A stretch of DNA of 40,261 nucleotides from Fidelibacterota bacterium (GCA_018650795.1 JABIFG010000058.1:73497-113757), one strand, 5' to 3'. Positions 9,627 to 19,007 are shown, counted from the stretch's first letter. The notes: generated by a model not told the origin, from the sequence alone. Translations and numbers: made by a program.

Positions 9627-10724
9627 CTATTTGTGTACCTCACTATGAACATAGCGCAACATGGCGCGATCATCACTCATAGGCAAATCATGGTTGATGG
9701 CCCAGATCATGATACCGCCGTAGCCCTCGTCTTTTACGTATTGAATCTTGTTAGAAAGCGTTTCATGAGAATTGTTAAAGCGGAATGTCTTCACATTTTC
9801 AGGATTATCTGGGTCGTCTAGTGTTATCTCGTCAGGAATGTTTCCTTCAGGGAACCAATCGACAAATTCGCGGTAATCATATGACTCTTTGGGTTTCCCT
9901 TGTTTTTTGATATAAAATCCAATACCACCATATAGTTTTTCCCGGGGTACGCTTAATTCGTTATGATAAAACTCCAGCCATTTTACAAAATTTTTATAGG
10001 GCTGGAGATAAGACATGAGATTGATTTGTGAGAGATACTGGTGATTATTTCTCACAAATTTTTGCATGAACTCACGATTGGGTCCCACCGTTACTGAGAC
10101 ACCAATACCTGCTGGATTTAATTGGTCATAGAGTGCACGGATGATGGCAGTCAGCATTGCCACATCATGATCATCATTTGGATGTTCATAATCCACATCC
10201 ACATTTTGGATTCCCCAGGTCTGACAAAAAGTTAATATCTCTAAAGCGAATTTCTTTTCATGTCCATTCTCAACCAGAGCATTGAAGATCGTCCGCTTCT
10301 TCCCCATGCCATTGATACCCAGGGTTTTACGAACCTGATACTTATCTGCATCTGCTGTGATTTGCTTGAGCATCCCAGTTGATAAGCCTGGACCTGAATT
10401 TCGACGGTAGAATATTTCACCTGTGGTGCTGGATACAGAATCAACAAAGATTTCTCCCGTTTCAGGATTTGGAGCCACTGCAAATATGATGAATTCATCC
10501 AGGTATTTCATATAGTCTGAGTCGTAATGATCCCAGCCCCCATTCCACCAGAAGGCAGTAATTTCAGGAGAGTTGGGTTTAACAGATTGAGTGACAGGTA
10601 TTAAAGAAATGGATTCCGTGTGACTAGTTAATGAACAGGAAAATACACTCAGCAGTAAGAGGCTGAATATCACAAAATATTTCACGGCGATTATATCCAG
10701 TTTCCTCTTGTAATTACCCCGCAT
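9627..10724 (-). CDS. GH18-like glycoside hydrolase, predicted lipoprotein
   Basis: A 365-residue protein with an N-terminal hydrophobic signal ending in FSC (Cys30), probably lipid-anchored. The body looks like a GH18 TIM barrel: a beta strand followed by GIQNVDVDYEHP (171-182) fits the GH18 D-x-D-x-E site, with Glu180 as catalytic acid and Asp178 as its partner. Later strands include GIGVSVTVGP, INLMSYLQPY and YGGIMIWAINHD, in the usual GH18 order. GH18 enzymes are chitinases or endo-beta-N-acetylglucosaminidases that cleave next to GlcNAc. This fits poorly with a simple fucan, so the target may be a GlcNAc-containing glycan. It starts 9 bases after the upstream sulfatase stop. An upstream-extended n-region or GTG start at residue 14 is possible. 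Confidence 0.8.
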   Translation of the reverse strand: MRGNYKRKLDIIAVKYFVIFSLLLLSVFSCSLTSHTESISLIPVTQSVKPNSPEITAFWWNGGWDHYDSDYMKYLDEFIIFAVAPNPETGEIFVDSVSSTTGEIFYRRNSGPGLSTGMLKQITADADKYQVRKTLGINGMGKKRTIFNALVENGHEKKFALEILTFCQTWGIQNVDVDYEHPNDDHDVAMLTAIIRALYDQLNPAGIGVSVTVGPNREFMQKFVRNNHQYLSQINLMSYLQPYKNFVKWLEFYHNELSVPREKLYGGIGFYIKKQGKPKESYDYREFVDWFPEGNIPDEITLDDPDNPENVKTFRFNNSHETLSNKIQYVKDEGYGGIMIWAINHDLPMSDDRAMLRYVHSEVHK

Positions 10725-10733
10725 AGAATGGTT

Positions 10734-12284
10734 CTATGATTTCTTTGTTTTCTTCTGGCGTTTTTTAATCTTTTTCTGCTTCTTATTTCCAGATTTTTTC
10801 TTCTTCTTTTGGTTAGGATCCCAGGGAATATTGGCCATATCCTGAAAACTACCAATGGGTGCATAGCCTGAGTTTTTGGGATAATCCAGACCGGAATGAC
10901 TTTTTTCGCAGGATTTTAGAAATTCCAGCGCATAGGCTCGCATTTTCTGAGCAGTCTCCGGTTTCTTATCGATAAGGTTTTTTTCTTCAGCCCGATCAGC
11001 AAAAATATCATAGAGTAAATCTCCAACGGGCTGATCTGTATCGAAATTTGTGTAATACTTATACTTGTCATCAATCAGAGCCAGACAGGGAGCAGTTAAC
11101 TTTTTGTGTCGGAATGGAATGGGTTTTTTGCGTTCATTTGTTTTTTGGGAAACAATATTTAAGACATTCTCGCCATCCACAGGTCTAGCATCAGGCATTT
11201 TTGCGCCCGTAGCCTCAAAAAGAGTAGGTAAAAAGTCCAGGGTTGACATAGGCGTTTTAATGGTCGATCCTGCTTCAACCTTACCCTTCCAATAGAGGAA
11301 TGCAGGAACACAGACACCACCGTTGAAGAGATAGCTTTTCTTTCCACGCATACCACCTGTTGACCCATAACCACCATTTCTAACATCGTGGGCGGGACCA
11401 TTATCAGAGCAAAACCAGAGGATGGTGTTATCCCACTGGTCTAATTCTTTAAGCTTTTTCTTGAGTCGTCCCACCTGATCATCCAGGGCTGTGATAGAAC
11501 CGTAGTATTTCACCTTGCCCTTGTCCAGTCCTTTTGCTTCATAGATTTTTGCATATTCGGGACCGGCCTCCAATGGACCATGGGGTGTATGGGACCAGAT
11601 GACAGAGAAAAATGGTTTTTGCTCTTTAACTGCCTCTTCGATAAAAGGGATGGCTCGATCCATAATAATGCGTGAATCATCTCCGGTTAACCGTTCGCTC
11701 ACTCTTTTGCCGTCTTCCCAATATGGATTATCCGTGGAGTCAATTTCACTCCCATCAGGTCCGTAGGGATTCCAGGTCTTGACCGAATGATGGGTCACAA
11801 AATATTTATCATATCCAAACCACTCGGGACGCGCAAGATGTTGGTCACTGCCTCCTCCCCCTTTACCCGTGTATTCGGGATGGGGAGATCCGAGGTGCCA
11901 CTTGCCAAAATGACCTGTTTGGTAGCCCACATCTTTTAGGCCTTGTGGTAATGTGTATTCCTGACGTGGTAACCGGCCGCTATTGGCCTGCCAGATTCCG
12001 TATCGGAAATAATGACGCCCTGAAAGGCATGTTCCGCGTGTGGGTGAGCAAACGGGTCCACCAGAGAAAAAGTGATATAGATTTGCTCCCTCGCTACAGA
12101 TACCATCCAGATTGGGGGTTGAGATTTCAGTATTCCCGTTGAAGCCAACATCACCCCAACCCTGATCGTCGGTCATCATCAGAATGATGTTTGGTTTTTT
12201 GGTCTTCTTTCCGAAGCTGAATGCTGGAATAGCCGAAGATGCTAATCCAACTGCAGTAAATTTAAGAAATTCCCGTCTATTCAT
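10734..12284 (-). CDS. Exported sulfatase with polylysine tail
   Basis: A 516-residue sulfatase. It has a Tat-type signal (NRREFLKFTAVG), KPNIILMMTDDQGWGDVG, the formylglycine site CSPTR (Cys79), GHFGKWHLG, LWFCSDNGPAHD and GMRGKKSYLFNGGVCVPAFLYW. The last 24 or so residues are almost all Lys/Arg/Gln (for example KKKKKSGNKKQKK), an unusual addition beyond the sulfatase fold that could bind anionic sulfated glycan. The closest relative in the window is 14106-15938 (shared GGPVCSPTR and GRHYFRYGIW-like blocks). AGAGG lies 9 bases before the ATG. It is followed after 9 bases by the GH18-like gene. Substrate is not readable from the sequence. Confidence 0.93.
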   Translation of the reverse strand: MNRREFLKFTAVGLASSAIPAFSFGKKTKKPNIILMMTDDQGWGDVGFNGNTEISTPNLDGICSEGANLYHFFSGGPVCSPTRGTCLSGRHYFRYGIWQANSGRLPRQEYTLPQGLKDVGYQTGHFGKWHLGSPHPEYTGKGGGGSDQHLARPEWFGYDKYFVTHHSVKTWNPYGPDGSEIDSTDNPYWEDGKRVSERLTGDDSRIIMDRAIPFIEEAVKEQKPFFSVIWSHTPHGPLEAGPEYAKIYEAKGLDKGKVKYYGSITALDDQVGRLKKKLKELDQWDNTILWFCSDNGPAHDVRNGGYGSTGGMRGKKSYLFNGGVCVPAFLYWKGKVEAGSTIKTPMSTLDFLPTLFEATGAKMPDARPVDGENVLNIVSQKTNERKKPIPFRHKKLTAPCLALIDDKYKYYTNFDTDQPVGDLLYDIFADRAEEKNLIDKKPETAQKMRAYALEFLKSCEKSHSGLDYPKNSGYAPIGSFQDMANIPWDPNQKKKKKSGNKKQKKIKKRQKKTKKS

Positions 12285-12347
12285 TTTGGAAGCCTCTATT
12301 ATGTGGACTGAATTCTATTATTAATCCTCGATGGCCCTATTGGATCA

Positions 12348-13940
12348 TCAGGATTTTTTCTGCTTATTCTTTTTCTTCTTCTTTTTGGGTTTTACTTTTC
12401 TAGCAGGTGCTTTCCATCGGCCTGGTAAATCTTTCTCGGTCAGATCGATAGCTTTCATCTCTTCGGCGAGTTGTTGCTCCAACTCTGTGAGAATTTTGGA
12501 ATATGATTTATCATTCAGAACACTTCTGAGTTCATTGGGATCATTGACCATATCAAATAGATCCTGACCAATGACTGATCCATCTTTTCCCATATATTTT
12601 AATAACTTATGCTGCTTGGTCCGAATCCCATAATGACGGGGCGTACCAGATGAATAGAAAGCATAGAAGGTAGCGGACCGTTGATGTGCTTTAGGATCCT
12701 CTCTAAGATTCTTCCTGAAGCTAAAGCCTTGCATATCAGCGGGGATTTCCGCTCCGGCGTAGTCAATCATGGTCTCTGGAAAATCAACGTTATTAACGAT
12801 GTCATCAAGCACAATACCTGCTTGAATTTCCTTCGGATATCTGGCGATAAAAGGCATACGCATCCCTTCATCCAGCCCTAGACGTTTGTCATAAAAGCCG
12901 TGCTCGCCTACGTACATCCCCTGATCTGAGGTGTAAATGATCAGCGTGTCATCCAGAATACCTTCATGTTCAAGGTATTCAATTAACCGCAGCACATTAT
13001 CATCAATCCCTTTGACACAGCGCAGGTAATCCTTTACGTATTTCTGATAGGTTGCCTTTTTAATTTCGCTGTCAGACATGCCAGAGACGTCCAGGTTTCC
13101 AGTGGGCCAATCTGCCACCTCACCTTTTTTATTCAAGCCCTGCATTCTGGTGGATAGGCTACCACTACCATCCGTTGAAAATATTTTTGATTTTTTTATA
13201 CCAATTCCGCCTTCGAATCGATTGCTATAGTCATCATGCAAGGTGGGTGGTTCAGGAATATCAATATCGGCATACAATTTTTCATAACGGGGAGCATACT
13301 GCCAGGGACCATGAGCTGCTTTGAAATGATGCATGAGAAAGAAGGGCTTTGTTTTGTCACGCTTTTCCAGCCATTCCAGCGAGATATTTGTATAAACATC
13401 AGAACTGTGACCTTCTTCATTCCGCTTTCCATCAGGGGTTGACATGGATGGATTGATATAGCGTCCCTGGGAAGTTCGGGTTAATGAATAGTAATCCAGA
13501 CCGTGCATATTGTCACCATGAACGTGCCACTTCCCGACTGCAGCTGTTTGATAACCTGCGTTTTTCATGACGACGGGCAAGGTATTCCAACCCGATGTAT
13601 TCATATCTTCTCGCAGGGTATAGACACCTGATTTGTGGCTGTACTTCCCGGAAATAATTGTCGCTCTGGAGGGAGCACATAACGAGTTGGTACAGAAGCA
13701 ATTCGTGAGACGAGCACCTTCCGCAGCCAGCTTGTCAATGGTTGGAGTATCTACGTATTCCTTGATCCAACTCTTATATGAACCAACGAAATTGGCATCA
13801 TGATCATCTGCCATGATGTATAGAATATTGGGTCTCGCACCCCCAGGTTTTTTGTTTTTACTCAGGGCAAATATGGTGGGAGGAATGAGCAGACTTGCCG
13901 AGCCGATACCCACACTTCTAAGGAACTCACGTCTTTTCAC
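12348..13940 (-). CDS. Exported sulfatase with polylysine tail, first gene after operator B
   Basis: A 530-residue sulfatase starting with GTG at 13938-13940 (AGGGA just upstream). It has a Tat-type signal (KRREFLRSVGIG), RPNILYIMADDHDAN, the formylglycine site CAPSR (Cys88), GKWHVHGDN, YTSDQGMYVGEHGFYDKR and MRMPFIARYP. It belongs with the sulfatases at 2842 and 33888 by its SDQGM-GEH-DKR block. The C-terminus is Lys-rich (KPKKKKKKNKQKKS), like that of the neighbour at 10734 although the two sulfatases are of different subtypes. Site B of the putative operator lies 37 bases upstream, so this gene probably opens a long transcript running to the fucosidase and beyond. Confidence 0.93.
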   Translation of the reverse strand: MKRREFLRSVGIGSASLLIPPTIFALSKNKKPGGARPNILYIMADDHDANFVGSYKSWIKEYVDTPTIDKLAAEGARLTNCFCTNSLCAPSRATIISGKYSHKSGVYTLREDMNTSGWNTLPVVMKNAGYQTAAVGKWHVHGDNMHGLDYYSLTRTSQGRYINPSMSTPDGKRNEEGHSSDVYTNISLEWLEKRDKTKPFFLMHHFKAAHGPWQYAPRYEKLYADIDIPEPPTLHDDYSNRFEGGIGIKKSKIFSTDGSGSLSTRMQGLNKKGEVADWPTGNLDVSGMSDSEIKKATYQKYVKDYLRCVKGIDDNVLRLIEYLEHEGILDDTLIIYTSDQGMYVGEHGFYDKRLGLDEGMRMPFIARYPKEIQAGIVLDDIVNNVDFPETMIDYAGAEIPADMQGFSFRKNLREDPKAHQRSATFYAFYSSGTPRHYGIRTKQHKLLKYMGKDGSVIGQDLFDMVNDPNELRSVLNDKSYSKILTELEQQLAEEMKAIDLTEKDLPGRWKAPARKVKPKKKKKKNKQKKS

Positions 13941-13977
13941 TTGTTTCCCTGTATTCGAAATATTATTCAGTTATAAT

Positions 13978-13994
13978 AGTATACTCAGTATACT
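13978..13994. promoter_or_regulatory. Putative regulator operator, site B
   Basis: AGTATACTCAGTATACT, a near-perfect palindrome (AGTATA-N5-TATACT), 37 bases upstream of the GTG start at 13940. It is the most symmetric of five copies. On the minus strand ACTGG stands 19 bases before TATACTGA, the same arrangement as at site A, suggesting a shared promoter. The rest of 13941-14105 holds no other clear element. Confidence 0.65.
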
Positions 13995-14105
13995 TAATTT
14001 TACAGTAAATACCAGTTCTTTTTTAAGGGTTTCCCGCCTGAATAGTCACAGTTAAGCCCATACTTAATATAATTTGAGGATTGCCGTATAGAGGAATAAT
14101 CAGGA

Positions 14106-15938
14106 TCATTTGATGTGCATACATTTGATGACTTCAATTTGGTTTGCCCCACTCTGAAGTTTGATGAAATATGTTCCTGATGGCAGATTCCCTGGAGTCC
14201 ATTGGATCAAATACTCTCCCCCGGGAAGCTCACCATCAACTAACTGCTCCACCCGTTTCCCCTGAAGATTATATACGGAGAGTTTTACAACAGATTGATA
14301 AGGGATGGTGTACTTGATCACAGTTCCATTGTTAAATGGATTCGGGTAATTTTCCTCAAGCATAAATCCGCCTGGCTTTGGATCGCGACTATAGATGGAA
14401 ACTGTCAGACTATCACAGGGGCTATATCCTTGCCATTGCCCCAGAGGACGCCAAGATCCAGTGGGACTGTAATCGTAATCCCCTCCATTATAGCTATTCT
14501 CAAAGGAAGTCATAAAGTCCTGGCAATGTTGACGAAGAGAATCGGCCAGCATCTGATTGCTTTCTAGAATATTGGTTTCCTCCCCACGGTCTTCATCCAG
14601 GTTGATCAACATATCTTCAACGGCACACTCTGATAAATTGGTCAAAAACTTATAGCGTGTTCCTGCAACAGTTGCCAGGGTGGCAATAGTTGGAGAATCT
14701 GCCATTTTGTTGATTTTCTGATAAAACCTGAATGGCACTGGTGTGGGGCGTTCCAGCATATTTCCTTCCAGAAGTGGCATCAGGCTGATGCCATCAATGG
14801 GACGATCATCGGGCATACTCTGTTCAAAGAAATCCATTATGGTCGGGAAATAATCAAGCGTACTACAGACGACATCGGTGCTGGGATATCCCAGATCATC
14901 AATCTCAGTTTCAAAAGCAGGATTATCTGTAAAATCAGGCCAATGCAGGAAGGCTGGCACACCAACACCTCCATTAAAGAGACTTCGCTTTCGGCCTCTC
15001 AATTCCCCAGTACTTCCATCCGTACCATTTTCAGGACCATTATCGCTACAAAACCACCATGATGTGTTCCCAAGTTCTCCAAGGTTCTCCAACTCACCCT
15101 TTAATCTACCGACTTGTTCATCCATGGCAGTAATACAGCCATAATACTTTTGCTCGCTCTCGCTATAATCTGAATAGATAGCGCGATGTTCGGGACTCGC
15201 ATCAATAGTTTTATGAGGTGCATGAAACCAGATCACAGCCAGAAAGGGTTGTCCATTCGCATTAGCTTGCTGCACAAAAGGGATGACCCGATCCATCATT
15301 ATTCGTGAGTCATCTCCAGTGATATTGTCCAAAACTCGCTCACCATTGTGCCAGTATGGGTTGTCACTGGTTGCCGCTCTTCCCCCGTTGGGACCATAAG
15401 GATCATAAAGCGCTACTGAATAAGCTGTGACAAAGTATTCATCATAACCGAACCAGTCGACATAGGCATGGTTGCTGGAATTTTGACCTGTATAGCCTTC
15501 TACAGGTGCGCCCAGATGCCATTTGCCAAAGTGTCCAGTGTTATAACCAATACCGTGTAGGACTTCCGGGATGGTGACTTCTTGCTGTGGTAATCGTCCG
15601 TCATTGGCTGACCAGATGCCGTAGCGATAATAATGGCGACCGGTCAGGCAGGTTGCCCGTGTAGGTGAGCAGACCGGTCCTCCAGAATAAAAATTTGATA
15701 GTTTGACGCCATCCTGGCACAATTGATCCAGATGAGGCGTTTGAATGATTGAATTTCCAGTGAAACCACAATCACCATAACCCATATCATCAGCCATCAT
15801 AAGGATGACATTGGGTGTCCCATCGCGTCTGGAGGCTGCCTTCATTAGAGGATTGGAAAGCGTTAGGGCTGCCATTCCAAGACCAAATGTTTTCAGGAAT
15901 GTACGTCTACTAAGGTTGTGGTTGTCTGTAGGTCTCAA
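14106..15938 (-). CDS. Sulfatase with Tat signal and T9SS sorting domain
   Basis: A 610-residue sulfatase. The N-terminus has a strong twin-arginine motif (SRRTFLK, residues 10-16), then TPNVILMMADDMGYGD, the formylglycine site CSPTR (Cys90), GHFGKWHLG, WWFCSDNGPENG and an LRGRKRSLFNGGVGVPAFLHW block. From about residue 525 it carries a T9SS C-terminal domain: FMLEENYPNPFNNGTVIKY, then VYNLQGKRVEQLVDG and a LPSGTYFIKLQSG ending. It should be secreted through the outer membrane or anchored on the surface. The start is TTG at 15936-15938, 13 bases after the upstream stop; it is needed to include the RR motif. It is paralogous to 10734-12284, which lacks the sorting domain. Confidence 0.92.
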   Translation of the reverse strand: MRPTDNHNLSRRTFLKTFGLGMAALTLSNPLMKAASRRDGTPNVILMMADDMGYGDCGFTGNSIIQTPHLDQLCQDGVKLSNFYSGGPVCSPTRATCLTGRHYYRYGIWSANDGRLPQQEVTIPEVLHGIGYNTGHFGKWHLGAPVEGYTGQNSSNHAYVDWFGYDEYFVTAYSVALYDPYGPNGGRAATSDNPYWHNGERVLDNITGDDSRIMMDRVIPFVQQANANGQPFLAVIWFHAPHKTIDASPEHRAIYSDYSESEQKYYGCITAMDEQVGRLKGELENLGELGNTSWWFCSDNGPENGTDGSTGELRGRKRSLFNGGVGVPAFLHWPDFTDNPAFETEIDDLGYPSTDVVCSTLDYFPTIMDFFEQSMPDDRPIDGISLMPLLEGNMLERPTPVPFRFYQKINKMADSPTIATLATVAGTRYKFLTNLSECAVEDMLINLDEDRGEETNILESNQMLADSLRQHCQDFMTSFENSYNGGDYDYSPTGSWRPLGQWQGYSPCDSLTVSIYSRDPKPGGFMLEENYPNPFNNGTVIKYTIPYQSVVKLSVYNLQGKRVEQLVDGELPGGEYLIQWTPGNLPSGTYFIKLQSGANQIEVIKCMHIK

Positions 15939-15951
15939 GAAATCAAGCTTT

Positions 15952-17739
15952 CTATTTAATTAAAATGCACTGCTTTGACATTGAGCTTGCCCCTGAGGTT
16001 AAGGTGTAGGTATAAATACCACTGGGAAGTCCGCTTCCCTTAAACTGAGCGTTGTGATGACCTGCAGATAGACGTTTATCGACCAGTGTTGAGATCAGCC
16101 TACCCTTGACATCATAAACCTCAAGTTTCACATCAGCAGATTTCCCAAGCTCAAATCGAATTTCTGTATCCGGATTGAAGGGATTGGGAAAATTCTGGTA
16201 AAGTTTGAAATTTTCTGGTTTTTGAGACTCATCCACGACATTTACCTCAGGAATTGGTCCATAAGTGGGGATGGCATCTACCGCTGGGAAGGAAGCCCAT
16301 ACTGTCAGCAATTCATTTAGTGCTGCTACAATGGTTTCATCTGTGCTGTCAATCAGGTTGACTGTCTCTCGGGGATCGGCAAAGAGGTCATAAAACTGAG
16401 TGGCAGAAGCAACCCCATCCTCACTGTTCTCGATCCAGAGCTTATACTGTTTATTCCGGATAGCCCTTTGCTTGTGATCAAATTCATTGACGGCCTGATA
16501 GTCTGGGACACCTTCCATTGGGGGGTCGCGTAGAATGTTGACAGTTCCGCCACCACTACCTACTCCAAGAATCCAATCCCGGGTTCCATCTTCAGTATTA
16601 CCCAGAATCACATCGGCTATTGAATGACCGTCCAGTACAAGTCCATCAGGTATGGTTGCCTCACCCAGGTCAGCAAATGTCGGCAGCATATCAGTAAAAT
16701 CTGTGAGGGTATCTGTGACGACACCGGCTGGTACGAGACCTGAACAATTCACTATGAAGGGCGCATTTACACCTGCTTCAGAGATTTTTGTCTTACCGCC
16801 CTGGACATCATCCCCGTCAATATTACCTGTATAACGCTTAGCGGTCCCATTATCTGTGGTCCAGATTATGATGGTGTTGTCACGTATACCCAAAGCATCC
16901 AGGCTATCAGTAAGTCTTCCCAGTAAGTGATCTGTATAGCGAATCATGGCCTTCACCATAGGCAATTTTCCATCAATTTCTTCTACCAGGTCTGGTTCTA
17001 GTGGGGTTGCAGTCACTGGATTATGAATGAGACACATGGGGAAATAGAGCATCATGGGGTGATCGACATTTTCTTCCATGAAATTGATGAGAAAATCGGT
17101 ATAGATGTCAGGACCAAATTGTCCCTCATAAGTCATACTTCCTTCTGTGGTGTGGATATATGGGTTCCAGTAGCGTTCAATCGCTACTTCGTTTCCACTT
17201 TCTTTGCCAGTCCATAGACAATAATCATCGAAGCCGTGCTCCAACATCACTTCTGGCTCCAGACGGAAGTCATTTATCTGCCATTTTCCGGCAACTGCCG
17301 TTTTGTAACCAGCGGATTGTAAAATGGTGGCAAAACTGGGATGAACTTCAGGATCAAATCGAATCTTTAACTCACCTTCAGGAAATTTAGTTGTACCCGG
17401 AACATCCCAATGATGGACCCAACCGGTTCTCCAGGGGTATTGTCCGGTTAAGAGCGTGATACGTGCAGGTGTGCATTGAGGCATGGAGTAGGCATTTGTG
17501 AAGCGCATTCCACCAGAAGCCAGTGCTTCAATGTTAGGCAGACCCATATCATCATGCTCAGCGCCACAGGTGGTCAGCCACTCTTTTCCAAGGTCATCGA
17601 TCATGATGAATATGATATTGGGTTGCTCGTCAAGTCGGCGATGGGTAGACCCAGATATGGATTTTATAAGTGACCCTGGCAGAATACCTGCAGCAGTGGT
17701 GCTGATTGCTGCTTTTTTAAGAAATTCACGTCGAAGCAT
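15952..17739 (-). CDS. Sulfatase with Tat signal and T9SS sorting domain
   Basis: A 595-residue sulfatase. It has a Tat-type signal (LRREFLKKAA), QPNIIFIMIDDLGKEW, the formylglycine site CTPAR (Cys89), TGQYPWRTGWVHHWDVPG, AVAGKWQINDFR (Gln in place of the usual His of GKWH) and IIWTTDNGTAKR. The C-terminal 80 residues are a T9SS sorting domain (FKLYQNFPNPFNPDTEIRF, then VYDVKGRLISTLVD and GLPSGIYTYTL). The closest relative in the window is 32390-33835, which shares the WRTGW-HHWDVP and GKWQVNDFR blocks but lacks the tail. AGGGA lies just before the ATG. It follows the regulator gene by 119 bases, in which I see nothing distinct. Confidence 0.92.
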   Translation of the reverse strand: MLRREFLKKAAISTTAAGILPGSLIKSISGSTHRRLDEQPNIIFIMIDDLGKEWLTTCGAEHDDMGLPNIEALASGGMRFTNAYSMPQCTPARITLLTGQYPWRTGWVHHWDVPGTTKFPEGELKIRFDPEVHPSFATILQSAGYKTAVAGKWQINDFRLEPEVMLEHGFDDYCLWTGKESGNEVAIERYWNPYIHTTEGSMTYEGQFGPDIYTDFLINFMEENVDHPMMLYFPMCLIHNPVTATPLEPDLVEEIDGKLPMVKAMIRYTDHLLGRLTDSLDALGIRDNTIIIWTTDNGTAKRYTGNIDGDDVQGGKTKISEAGVNAPFIVNCSGLVPAGVVTDTLTDFTDMLPTFADLGEATIPDGLVLDGHSIADVILGNTEDGTRDWILGVGSGGGTVNILRDPPMEGVPDYQAVNEFDHKQRAIRNKQYKLWIENSEDGVASATQFYDLFADPRETVNLIDSTDETIVAALNELLTVWASFPAVDAIPTYGPIPEVNVVDESQKPENFKLYQNFPNPFNPDTEIRFELGKSADVKLEVYDVKGRLISTLVDKRLSAGHHNAQFKGSGLPSGIYTYTLTSGASSMSKQCILIK

Positions 17740-17858
17740 ATTCCCTACTCTCCCGTTTGATCAGCAGTATGAAAATGATATCGCAAGTAAATGCTATCTG
17801 CAAATCAACCATTCTTGATACGCATATGATACGATCTATCTATGTGATAATATTCAGG

Positions 17859-18956
17859 CTAGTTGTTGCAGCAAGACTTCCTGACAATCAGCTTCGGTTC
17901 CAATAGTTTATGCATAGAGGGCGCTTCGCCACTTATCTTTTTAAGTAGACTTTCAACGGCAATTTGTCCTATCAGCTCTGTTGGCTGATGAATGGTGGTC
18001 AGAGGTACTGAAGCTGTTCTACCATTTGCAATATCATCGAATCCCACAATTGCGACATCTTTTGGAACGTTAATTCCAGACTCGCCTAATGCCTGAATGA
18101 ACCCGAGTGCGGAGAGGTCATTGTAGATAAACATAGCTTTGGGTCGATCTTTTAATTCGCAGAATTGCTTGCCAACCAGGTAGCCTGATTTCATATCATC
18201 ACGCTTCCCATCAACGGTAATTTGCAGCAAATTCTTCTGATCAACAGGTACATCATAGTCGGTCATGGCTTTGAGAAAACCCCGTTTCCGAGCTTCGCCA
18301 ACCAGATTGCCTTCTTCCCCATTCACATAACCTATATCAGCATATCCATTCTTTATCAGATGTTCGGTGGCCATGAAGCCACCCAGTTCCTGATCAGTCC
18401 CCACAAAATTGATGCTGGGATCTTCAGTATATGAAACCATGACAAAGGGGAAACGTTCAGCCTCGAGTTGTTTGATAAGTGAGTCTGTATAATGGCTGTG
18501 GAATAGGGATCCAAGAATTAATCCACTGACACCCATATCAATAAAATACCGGATTTTGCGTTCTTCATTATCATGACGGTTGTCTGATGAATAGAGCATC
18601 AAATTACTGTCATTTTTTGACAAATTTCTTTCAACACTTGATACGATGCTCTGGTAAAAGGGGTTATCCAGATCCTTAAGAACATAGGCAATGGTCAGGT
18701 GCTTTGAATAATCGATCTTTTGAGGACGCTGGGCAACATAAGTTCCCTTTCCAGCCCTGGCGTAAAGAACACCTTCACTGATTAAATCAGAAAGAGCTCG
18801 TTTTATTGTAATCAAACTCACATCATAGCGTTTGACCAACTCGCTCTGTGTTTCAAGCTTATCCCCAACTTTCAATTTGCCACTGTTTATCTGATTGACG
18901 ATTTCTTCCCCAACCTGCTTGTAAAATGGTTTTGGATTATGTTGATCGATACCCAT
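17859..18956 (-). CDS. GntR-type regulator with LacI-like sugar-binding domain
   Basis: A 365-residue cytosolic transcription factor. Residues 10-75 are a GntR winged helix: FYKQVGEEIVNQINSGKLKVG, SELVKRYDVSLITIKRALSDL and EGVLYARAGKGTYVA. From about residue 88 a LacI/periplasmic-binding-protein-like effector domain follows (LTIAYVLKDLDNPFYQSIV, GFLKAMTDY, VAIVGFDDIANG, TTIHQPTELIGQIAVESLL). This is the AraR-like arrangement, in which a sugar normally relieves repression. A 17-bp operator-like site (C) lies 51 bases upstream, suggesting autoregulation, and four related sites occur before other transcripts here. Its effector is probably a breakdown product of the glycan, which is inference. 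AGGGG precedes the ATG. Confidence 0.93.
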   Translation of the reverse strand: MGIDQHNPKPFYKQVGEEIVNQINSGKLKVGDKLETQSELVKRYDVSLITIKRALSDLISEGVLYARAGKGTYVAQRPQKIDYSKHLTIAYVLKDLDNPFYQSIVSSVERNLSKNDSNLMLYSSDNRHDNEERKIRYFIDMGVSGLILGSLFHSHYTDSLIKQLEAERFPFVMVSYTEDPSINFVGTDQELGGFMATEHLIKNGYADIGYVNGEEGNLVGEARKRGFLKAMTDYDVPVDQKNLLQITVDGKRDDMKSGYLVGKQFCELKDRPKAMFIYNDLSALGFIQALGESGINVPKDVAIVGFDDIANGRTASVPLTTIHQPTELIGQIAVESLLKKISGEAPSMHKLLEPKLIVRKSCCNN

Positions 18957-19007
18957 TTCGAACCCCTATCAAATCGTGTTTTCTGCTAATTATCTCATTC
19001 GACATTA

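Noticed and set aside
9507-9821. 104-codon plus-strand ORF over the palindromic repeat
   Set aside because: It spans the REP-like repeat and the antisense of the GH18-like gene, with no family likeness; it is an accidental frame.
17740-17858. GATACG direct repeat as a further operator
   Set aside because: It is a direct, not inverted, repeat and lacks the AGTATA-N5-TATA core.
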